Assembly: GCA_024529925.1 (NCBI GenBank)
Contig: JAFEUB010001107.1
Coordinates: forward strand, 2,902,001-2,966,000
Reading direction: 5' to 3'
From: Ophthalmolycus amberensis
Lineage: Eukaryota; Chordata; Actinopteri; Perciformes; Zoarcidae
DNA length: 64,000 bases
Below the pieces are notes generated by a model. The model did no database searches, was not told the DNA's origin, and was given only the letters and a program-made list of their open reading frames with translations. Both the position numbers and the translations under genes were made by a program. Positions 54,945 to 64,000 of this stretch are shown one piece after another; the first letter of the stretch is position 1; each line of letters begins with the position of its first letter.

Positions 54945-57900
54945 ATGAACGGTGAGTGTTGTTGTGTCATTGCCTTTTGGTAGTCACTCTGCCACTAAAG
55001 CACATCATGCAGTAAGTTGTGTTCATGCAGTTTGATTTCTGCTGACTTGTTAACGGCGCTGCAGGTACTTCCCCAATGTTAACACACAGAACGGCCTTTC
55101 TGGTCTGTCTAACCGTAGTGAACTGAAAGAGAAAATACAAACGCTGCTCAAAAGTACTCTAAACGTTTAAACTGCGTCCTGTAAGCTCAGCCCACCACCA
55201 CTGAACCTCATGCTGTTCAGGTCCACTGAAGACAAACCTGCAGAACACTTTGTTCTGTTTGTTTTGAAGTGTCAAGTCACCACGTGACGCAGTTCTCTGG
55301 AGGCTACATGTAGCCTTGGAGTTTGTCGAAGTGTGGTCGGGACAAGTTGCAAGTGTGAATCCCATGGAAACATGTGGCTGGAGGAAAGAGACTGCTCCAT
55401 GCAGCTTTCGTCACTCTGCAACTGCCGAAGTGCTCTTTAGCAAAGCACTTACTTTCATTTAAATTTTCTGTACACTGTTGAATACATTTACCTAACAATA
55501 TTATCTTTAGTTGTAACTGTGAATCAAAGTCATTACAGAAGGGTACTCTACACATAATGTAACTAAAATAGAAAGATGCATACTATAACAGCCACATTGA
55601 TTTGTTTATTAGGGACGGTGCCCATTACAGACTAACTTCACACTTGAATGTGTTTTTATTTAATATGACCGTATTCCTGTGAAACATTTCAATGCTCGTG
55701 TTAAGATTGAGATTTCTTACCAAATTTATAAAAAAATAGGCATTTCATGGTTGAAAATGTCTCAAAACACCATCTGTTTTAAATCAGCCCGAATCTGCTG
55801 ATGTCTGAGCTGGGTTGATGGTTTGGGACTGATCTACGTCGTCAAATAAAAATAATATTAACGCGCTCTAATCAGACGCCTCTCCTATTCTCTCCCCACC
55901 GCGTCACTTTTCAGTAACCACTGTGTAGCATCAACAGCACGGCTCCTTTAGCGGCTGGCTAAAGTTAGCTTGCTAACCCCGCCATGTCATCATGCTACCG
56001 TTCCGTTGGTCACAGAGAATGAGCAGAGCAGTGTGATGGGTTCCGGGCTCCCCGCCGCTGGAGACTACAGCCGGGTGGAGAGCACACGGTTGCTCCGGAG
56101 ACGGGAGGCGGGAGGGTTGCTAACGCTGCGGCGGTCCTTCTCCGAAGCTGGCGCCCGCTCTCCTCCCGGCAGAGTCGTCTTTCAGCGGGGACGAGAGAGG
56201 CTGAGGGACCACCGGGTGTTATATTGTTTGATAAACAGTAATTCTTTACTTGTTCCATCCAAAAAGTTTTTTTCATGCTGTAGTAATCCATAAAAAAGAT
56301 TTCTCCATTATACTCTAACTGTTTTTATACCGACTGCGATGGCCATGATTTTCTTCAGCAGTTCGTTTCCTTCCCCTCCTCTTGGACATAATTAAAACGG
56401 GAACAATCACTCGGTAATTGATTTCCTGAATCCATCGTCAAACTTAAATTTGGGTCATTTTCCTTAATCTGTCTGTTTACCTCTGCAGGCACTCAGCAGA
56501 GTGATACCAAGAGACAGCACCTCCTGGAGAGGCTGCTGGATGCTGTCAAACAGGTGAGTCACCCCCCCCCCCCCCCTCCCCCCCGTTCTTTACCTGGGAG
56601 ACGACATTGGTGCCGAACTTTGTCTCGTGTCGGGATCAATGCCCTTTAACCGGAACAAGGAAGTAACTCACCATTTGTTTGTGGTGTCAGTGCACCTTTG
56701 CTCTACCGTTTACCAAAACACCCTGGAGGAAGTAACACTGAGCAGTGTTTACCACTCGTACTACGAGCTGATCTTCTACTGAATAGAGTGCAAATAGGTT
56801 GAGCAGATTTATGTCGCTGAGATTTTAGTTTTTGCCATATTGTGTGCTTTGATGGCATGTCCTTTCCCGTACATAGGGGGACAAAGAAAGTGGGGACTGC
56901 ATGTACAGTATCGGGACTAGCCGGGTTTATTATTGTATATGGATATATATGTATGATAGACGTCTATGCAGACTTTACTCCAAACTTACCAGCTCCTGGT
57001 AAACGATAGGCCGCCTGCTCCCATGTGTCAGCACTGTTCATCAGCAAGAGACTGTATCGATTCTACTGCTGCCACTTCAGCGATTTAGGCCTTTAGAAAT
57101 CTTAGAAATGTGCTCACCGTGTGCTGGAGCGAAGTTTGAACGCAAGCGGTCAAACGCTGAAGAAAGAAGTCTTTATTTCGCAGGCAGCTATTAATCGTTC
57201 CCTTCATATCTTCCCAGTGCCAAATCCGCTTTGGAGGAAGAAAGGAGATCGCCACAGACTCGGACAGCAGGTAAGAGAAGCCGCCTGTCGCCCCCGAGAC
57301 ATTCTTTCGTTGTGTCTGTGTTTATTCGGCACCCGAGAGGCTGTTTGCTTTGAGCGTGTAGTTCCAGGTCACTTGATGCTGTGGCGCTTCAGGCTCCAGT
57401 ATCTTACGTTCAGCTTCTTCTGTACAGCGAAAAAGAAAATCAATTTTATTCGCTGCAATGAACTAAATAATCTTATTTTTTGGGGGGTTTGAGAGATTTA
57501 CAATATTTTCCATCGCATCTAAGCAATAAGAGGGTTTTTATGTGTAAGACAAACGATGGACCAACCGTGTTCCATCAGAGCTTAATACAGTCAAAGAGAA
57601 ATATTTCATCAGAGTTTCATATCCTGCGCTGCTCAGATCAAATTTTGAAGTTGTAGCTCCAGTTTTAAAAAATGAATTACAATTTCATATTTCCATTCGG
57701 AAACTACAGATAATGGTCCTTCCCGTGGAGTTTAAAGTGCAGCTATATATTCAAGTGGCTTAAAAACCACTCAAATGTGGGGGTGCACATAGTGGTGTAA
57801 CGCGTCTTTGTCTCTGCAGGGTGATCTGCCTGTGTGCCCAGTTTGAAGCGGTGCTGCAGCATGGCCTGAGGAAGAGCCGAGGTCTGGCTCTCACCGCCGC

Positions 57901-60900
57901 CGCTCTCAAGCAGGCGGCGGGCTTCAACACCAAGACCGAAGCAGGTACGACGCCTTACCGGCCGCGTGGGTCGGTTAAAAACCACGGCAGCGACTTAACT
58001 TTAACCGCCAGGCTCGCTGGTCGCTGGTACTGAAGTGCAGAAGACATCTGTGATGTTGCCAGTTGATGAAATACTGCAGCCATAAAGAAAACAACGTGGT
58101 TTAAATATTTGATTCATTGTACACTAATATGATGAATGTGTTGCTGTAGTGAAGAGTGGGATAAACATAGATAGATGATATACAGTATGTGATACGGTGT
58201 CATGCTGTGTGGAAAACATCCTCCTTCTCTGTTAAGTTTATCTTATTTTCAGGATTTTTACCTTTTTTAGTTCACTCTGTGGAAGATAATTGCATTTTCT
58301 TTTATTATAGCCACCCTCCACCCTTCTATAAGTAGCTTCCAACTGTCTTCGTTCCACTGAAGAAGTCTGGTGTTGTTTTTATTTGTTGCTGCTGAGATTT
58401 GTTCGCAACCCTTTTTTTGTGGAGATGAACTCAAGCACCCCTTCAGTGACTCCAGCCATCATGTTACAAATCAGATTTTGAACCCTTATTTAGCTACTAA
58501 TGATATAAACGTTGCCATACTAGTGGATAGTATTGTCATGCGATTCAGTCATGCGACTGTCAATGTTTAATTCAGTTAAGTTTGCAGCTGTATTACTACT
58601 AATGGAGTGGCAGAAGCTGCTAGTTTCAAACATTTATCGACTACTTTCAGCCAAATATTTCAAACATTTATTTTACTTTAAGCCAAATATTTCAAACATT
58701 TATTTTACTTTAAGCAAGCTATTTTAACTGTTCATCCATCAGTGTTTGCATTTGAATTAGTTAAACTTATTACCCTTAACGTTACTGTTTGGCAATTTAT
58801 TTAAAAACCTTTTAATAATCAAATTGTAATTTATATTCTATAAAATTAATTTGAGCGTCTCCACAATCTTTCCACGTCGACACTTGCGACTGCAGAAGCA
58901 CCCCTGACTGGGACTCTCCATGAGGATATTAAAGTATTATTAAAAGTAAAAGCTTCAAGATTCAGTTTTACTTGCAGCCACCAAAGCCTATAAAGACCTC
59001 GGAGACGTTAGTTTTACATTCTACTAAATTGTTTATGCTGTGTCAACTTTAAGAACCATTGTGGCTATTCATTTCAGATGGAGGACAAATTCATGGCTTC
59101 TGTAACGGCCACCACGTCATAAACATTAGCATATCTGACGTTTCCCTGTATTTCACAGACTATTAGAAGAAAGGCTTGTGGCTGGACTCGTGGATTTGGA
59201 GCTCCCTAATGAAGCCGAGCCCGCTGACAAAGCCAGAAATAGCAGCCGTCATTTTAACCCGAATGTTATATGCTAATCGTATGCATAGCACTCCTCTCTT
59301 CCTATTCATTACCACACCTTTTTTTTTGTGACTTTTTTCCCTGTTTTATAGAAAATAATACATCTGTGTGAGTTCTGCGGTGAGTGCAAAATATGGAGGT
59401 GTAGATATATATGTTAATGAGAGAATGTGCTGACTCTCCGGACCCCAGAAGTGTTTTTGCGACTGCGACCTTTTGAACCTCTCGAGTAACTCACGAACAT
59501 TTGTTTTTCACCAACGAGATGGAACTTATTCTCTCCCTCTTTGGCCCCTCTTGCTCTTCCTCCCGCTCCTACGCCAGAGTTGACGTTCTGGTTCTACGTG
59601 AAGGAGCATCTGAACCGCCACGAGCTCCAGCGGTTCTACTCCCTGCGCCACATCTCCTCGGAGCTGGGCCGCGGTCGTGCCTGGCTGCGCTGCGCCCTCA
59701 ACGAGCACTCGCTGGAGCGATACCTGCACACGCTGCTGGCCGACCGCCTTCGCCTGGGGTTAGTGCACTGTGTCTGTGTGGATTACACGCATGATTTCTT
59801 TTTGACTTTCACTGTAGCTCAGTGAACTCAAAGATATTTGCAATTTCAGTGTGATCTTGCGCCCTCTTTTCATGCATTATACTGACACTTCAAAATCAAT
59901 TCACTTCCACAGTTCTGCTCTGTAAAGCTGGTGTTTCCTCTTTGTCCTGATCAGAGATGTTTCTTCGCCTCCTCTCTGTTTTATAGGACTTACTATGAAG
60001 ACTGGGCTTTTATTCTCGATGAAGAGAGAGCCAGTATGCTCCCCACCATGGCGGCAGGTGAGGTTGTGTTTAAATGTTGGAGATATTTTCAGGGTAAAAG
60101 TACTACACACACACACCACACTGTAGTCGGTAAAAAAACTAGGACCGTGGCTAATTATTAGCATTATTTTAATTTGAAATGCCACTCGGAGGGAAGTGAA
60201 CACCTTACATTAGTGTTGCATGTTATGCTAACATAGCATGCTAATATGGCCTAACATGTTAGGCCTGTGCTCTAATGTTAGTGTTTTAAAATGCGTACAG
60301 TTGGTATTTTACGAATTATGTCCGTAATGTAACATAGCCTAAACACAGCATGATTTGGTAATGTTAGCCTGTTGAAATGCATTCAGTTAGCATGAAAACA
60401 TGTTGCAGTTTGCATGTGTAGCATGTTAGCATGTTAGTGTGCTAACAATAAACTTAATGGCCAACACACAGAGGGAAACTCCTTTTGATTCACAGCCGTT
60501 CTTCTGGTGCCACCCTCTCACGCCAGGCTGTATTTCTTTGCCCTATTAGTGGCAAAGGATCTAAAAACAGCAAATTGGTGTCCCTGCGTTTTATCCATCC
60601 AAGTATTCTGTCTTCCGCTCTCTAATGAGCATTACAGCCTCACTTTCAGTCTCATTGAAATTTAAACATGCTTCACACAAACGGAGCCGCTGTAAAAAGC
60701 CATTAACTGCTTTTGCACTTCACTTGTTTACCGCGACTGGACGTGGTCGGAATTGAAGTCCGAACCCTATTAGTGGTAATGACTGTGCTCTTACTCGTAA
60801 ACTATTGATGAGCCAAACTCAGTTGAGCACAAACTCTAAAATATTAAGAATACAAACCACTGATCTTGTGCCAGAGCTTTTCCTCTCTGTTCATACGCGG

Positions 60901-62579
60901 GCAGATAGGCTGAGTTCATCTTAGGTTGCCCGCTCTTATCTGTGCGCGTCCAGAAAAAAAGCTGACAAAGCACTTTGCAGAAGTTGAAAAGCTTTATATG
61001 ATTTTAACGAGACTGATCTGCAATAAACTCCCTCTTTCTGCTGCGGTCTTCAGGTCTGAACTCCATCCTGTTTGCCATCAACATCGACAACACTGACCTG
61101 AACGGCGGGGTGACGCGAGGAGGGGGCTCCTCGGTGTCCCACCTCCTCAAGGAGTCCACGCAGGGCATCGGCAGCCTGTGGAAAGAGTCCACTCAGGGGG
61201 TCAGCAGCCTGCTGCGAGAGATCAGCACCGCCACGGCTGTGGTGCCCGGCTTCACCCCCAGAGTGGACAGGGCCTCGGACCCGCTGCCCGTCCTGCCACG
61301 CAGCAGCTCGGCTGGTAGGACAGAGCAATGTTTAATACAGGCTCGTTTGTTTTGCTGCAACACACGGTCAAATTAATACATAATACAATACAGTAGCCAT
61401 GCAAGAAATGCATAGCAGTGTCATTTTTTGGGCCTTTTTTTTGCTTACACATCACATAATTTTTATGCAAAAACATAACTGCAAAAATCGGAACTTTGCA
61501 TACATGGCATCTACTTTTTGGGACTATCAACATGAAATAAACCTGCCTGAGGATGGACACATGCCATACTTTAGTGTTGCAGCTTGCTGTATATTTGCTC
61601 TAGAGAAGTGTTTGTCACAAAAAGCCGGCACATGCAGTAAAACAACACATGGTTCAGTCGGAGCATGTATAACGAATGCACTGGTGGAACAAACCTAGTG
61701 GATGCAACACAAGGCGTGTGCAGCGGAGTGCTGCGTCAGTGATGAAATCCCCCATGAAATGAATAAACTTCCAGAGTGTCGGTTCCTTGTTTGACCTCAT
61801 TTAGCCGTCTGCCCCGGTCCATCCCGTCGGGGACAACTTGCAGCGTTTTCTCTCTTTTTATTTTCTGCCCAGTGGGCATGAACAAGCTTTTAAATTTTAA
61901 CTGTGTGGCGCTAAAACTTTCCGCTGGGCTGACTGTAAATTCTAAGCTGCGTGCCAACTCTTGAAGGTAGAAACCCATTCAGATTATTTGCTGGTAGGAG
62001 ACGCGCTAACTCACTGCCTGGCCTTTCGGTTCTGAAAATAGAGAGCCACAGAAAGTGTCCTTTTTAAAGGCTTAATTTCACTAAACTCAAGATGCTGATG
62101 TCACCAGCACTAAACCTTGCTGCATGAACGAACATTTGGAGGCAGCTAGTCTAGACAGGTGAAAAGCACTGAATTCATTTAAGTTTCACTTTATTCAAGG
62201 TAGAAATTGAGGATTTTTGTCAACTTCTTTTTTCCATCTTGTTCCCCACTCAGACTCCGGGCTGAGGAAAGAGCGCAGGAGGAAAAAGAAAATCACCAAC
62301 ATCATTTCCTTTGATGACGATCTGGACGGAGGTGCGGAGGATGAGGAGGAGGACGAGGAGGACTCCCAGAAGATGGGCGCGATGAGGAAGAGCCACACTG
62401 CTCCTGTTCAAAGCAGTGTGGAGGAAGGAATAGACCCTTTGGAGCCGGTCTTCTCCGAGTCGCCCGCCCAGAACGGCACGGCTGAGCCGGGCATAATCAG
62501 CTGGGTGGGGTCCCCCCATCCCTCTCGTACTCCACCCACTACTACTCCTCCTCCGCCTGACACTAAGAGTATAGACAAC

Positions 62580-62611
<32 letters not shown>

Positions 62612-64000
62612 GGAGGAGGAGGAGGAGGAGATGTACAAACCCAGAGCACAAACCCAGGAGGAGGAGAGGAGAAGCAGCTCTGATCAGTGAGTCAGATGTC
62701 TTCAGTTGAATGTCAGGTTATAAAAAGTATAAAGAGAAATATTCACTTTTTTTTTTTAAATTTATTGCGACAGAATTTAATGTGGGCTCTGGACAAAATA
62801 CCCTTGGAGGGTTGTTCATTAGATGCACGTGAGATCATGAAAAAATCCGGTTTTAATTAAAACGTGCTCATTTTTGTGGTTTCACCCTGTTTTATTGGAT
62901 GGGTTCTTAAATTATGGGCTGCTGGAGGTGATCGGTAGGATCCAAAAGTCAGTTTCCTCCGGGCACACGAAGTGTTTTTAATCAGAAAACAAATGCACAC
63001 ACAGCCTGCAGAAACACAAAACCAACCAGCATTATATAAAGTGAATATCTGGAAGATGAACCATAAATGTTGGTCTTCATTTTCCAATACACAGTGCAAG
63101 TTGCATTATTTTGTAGTTCAATAAAATGATCCCCCCCTCATGTTGGGAAACTAGCTCTCGTAGTTTTACCCGCTGATTTGGCTTGTATTTATATTTGATT
63201 ATATATCCGTAAATCCCCCTAAGCATCATGGGAAATAGACCCCAGAATGTGTCGTGCAGTTGAGGTTTCAATCCAAAATGTGGAGTGAACAGCACTGATT
63301 GCACGGCCAGACTGACGGAGGTGAACGCGCTCTTGTTCTAGGGTGGTGGTCGGCAGCCTGTCCAGTGTGTCCACCTGGAGCCCCCTACAGGTGATGACCG
63401 AACACAGGAGCGCGGACATCCTCATTCCTCTGAACCCCGCAGACTCTCAGCCAGGTACTGTGGTCCTCACAACACAATAACACCACAGCTGCAGACTTCA
63501 TTCACAATCCTGCAGCTTCAAAGGAAGATCGAAGAACATTAAAACACTTCCGGAAGCACTCTGTTCCCAGATCAGTATCTTATTTTCCTGAGTGCTTTTA
63601 GCCTACGCTGCCACACTGAGCCTCAGTTTACATTTCCTACTTGCACTGCACAGTAACTATGTTACATCGCATAGATTTTTTTAAAATACAAATATGCATA
63701 TAAATCAAGAGTTGTAATTTAAGTTGTACTGTGGCAGTTCTAGCAGCTCTAAGAGCGCATTTTAAGATTCTGTGATGTTTGCTCGACTGTTTTTACTGCT
63801 GACCACAGCTGCTTATGGCTTCAGTTCCGGGATTGGATGTCAATAAGATGGAATCACGGGACTTTCTGTGTTCGTCTACACCTTCACTTTCACTTCTATT
63901 TGGTTTCAGTGAACTCTGTGGAGGACACGGCTGCATTTCCTGCCCAGCGTCAGTCAACAGGACGGGTGGGGAACTGTGAGAGCGGCAGATCGCCGCTAAC
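54945..64000 (+). CDS. snx29: Sorting nexin 29, 5' half (continues past the window)
   Basis: SNX29 (RUNDC2A) has an N-terminal RUN domain, coiled coils and a C-terminal PX domain that binds phosphoinositides on endosomes. Coding exons seen: 54945-54951, 56489-56553, 57218-57270, 57820-57944, 59578-59758, 59987-60057, 61054-61314, 62254-62686, 63342-63454 and 63910 to at least 64000. Phases agree, giving about 466 codons. Seen: KRQHLLERLLDAVKQ (N-terminus), CQIRFGGRKEIATDSDSR, then the RUN domain (roughly residues 35-180; VICLCAQFEAVLQHGLRKSR, FYSLRHISSELGRGRAWLR). AAGLNSILFAINIDNTDLNG and KKKITNIISFDDD follow. Exon 62254-62686 carries a run of 17 Glu. The first coding exon has only seven nucleotides. 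Coiled coils and PX lie beyond the window. Linkage to gspt1/rsl1d1 matches human 16p13. Confidence 0.95.
55900..56290 (+). other. GC-rich island in snx29 intron 1 with an open frame
   Basis: 56036-56293 is open from ATG (MGSGLPAAGDYSRVESTRLL...), within a wider frame from about 55970. The stretch is CpG-rich, unlike the AT-rich flanks, and is followed by GTGTTA after CACCGG, a weak possible donor. I recognise no domain. It may be an alternative first exon, an intronic promoter, or chance. Confidence 0.3.
58650..58713 (+). repeat. Perfect 32-bp tandem duplication
   Basis: Two adjacent identical copies of a 32-bp AT-rich unit starting GCCAAATATTTCAAAC (58650-58681 and 58682-58713) in snx29 intron 4. 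Confidence 0.95.
60210..60450. repeat. Low-complexity GTTAGCATG-rich patch
   Basis: Many irregular copies of GCATGTTAGC, GCTAACAT and AACATGTTAG in snx29 intron 6, with self-complementary character. No fixed unit and no element ends visible. Confidence 0.6.
62580..62630 (+). repeat. snx29: Coding (GAG/GAA)n tract encoding 17 Glu
   Basis: In-frame trinucleotide run inside the snx29 exon 62254-62686, just after KSIDN. Mammals have an acidic but non-repetitive segment here (SIDDEDVDENEDD type), so this looks like a fish-lineage expansion. Confidence 0.9.

Noticed and set aside
62250..62651. Leu-rich minus-strand frame opposite snx29
   Set aside because: Antisense of the GAG/GAA coding repeat in a confirmed exon.
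1..64000. tRNA, rRNA, snoRNA, CRISPR or viral genes
   Set aside because: No convincing A/B boxes, C/D boxes with proper spacing, repeat-spacer arrays or viral proteins were seen. Short intronic snoRNAs cannot be excluded by eye.

Overview
The window is nuclear DNA from a ray-finned (most likely teleost) fish. It holds multi-exon protein genes with GT-AG introns, many long (CA)n, (CT)n and poly-G tracts, and gene orders that match vertebrate conserved blocks. I see no bacterial features, CRISPR array, rRNA or recognisable tRNA.

Gene order is csnk1e (+), tmem184b (+), maff (-), tomm22 (+), dmc1 (+), gspt1 (eRF3a, +), rsl1d1 (+), a broken-looking pirt-like gene (+), a tmem238l-like gene (+) and the 5' half of snx29 (+, running off the right edge). 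I joined exons by splice sites and checked that reading phase is kept at every junction. csnk1e (420 aa), tmem184b (417 or 426 aa), tomm22 (133 aa), dmc1 (342 aa), gspt1 (592 aa), rsl1d1 (351 aa) and the tmem238-like gene (162 aa) are open throughout. maff is open except for one extra base.

Layout: 1-10.2 kb is upstream DNA plus csnk1e, with a 694-bp pentanucleotide satellite in one intron and a 2.2-kb 3' UTR. 11.4-22.9 kb is tmem184b, with two 5'-UTR exons, a candidate 27-nt microexon and a hAT-type miniature transposon in an intron. 23.96-29.6 kb is maff, convergent with tmem184b. 31-38.2 kb is tomm22 and dmc1. 38.5-49.1 kb is the tight pair gspt1-rsl1d1. 50.6-52 kb is the pirt-like/tmem238-like pair. 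54.5-64 kb is the promoter and first ten coding exons of snx29.

The genes are not one pathway. They are housekeeping or cell-biology genes: a clock/Wnt kinase, an endosomal membrane protein, a stress bZIP factor, a mitochondrial import receptor, a meiotic recombinase, a translation release factor, a nucleolar L1-domain protein and an endosomal sorting protein. The first five match a human chr22q13 neighbourhood, gspt1/rsl1d1/snx29 match 16p13, and pirt/tmem238l match 17p. I found no undescribed multi-gene system. The best leads are the microexon, the maff and pirt frame breaks, a GC-AG intron in rsl1d1, a duplicated acceptor in gspt1, the transposon with intact target duplication and a perfect CLEAR palindrome at the snx29 promoter.
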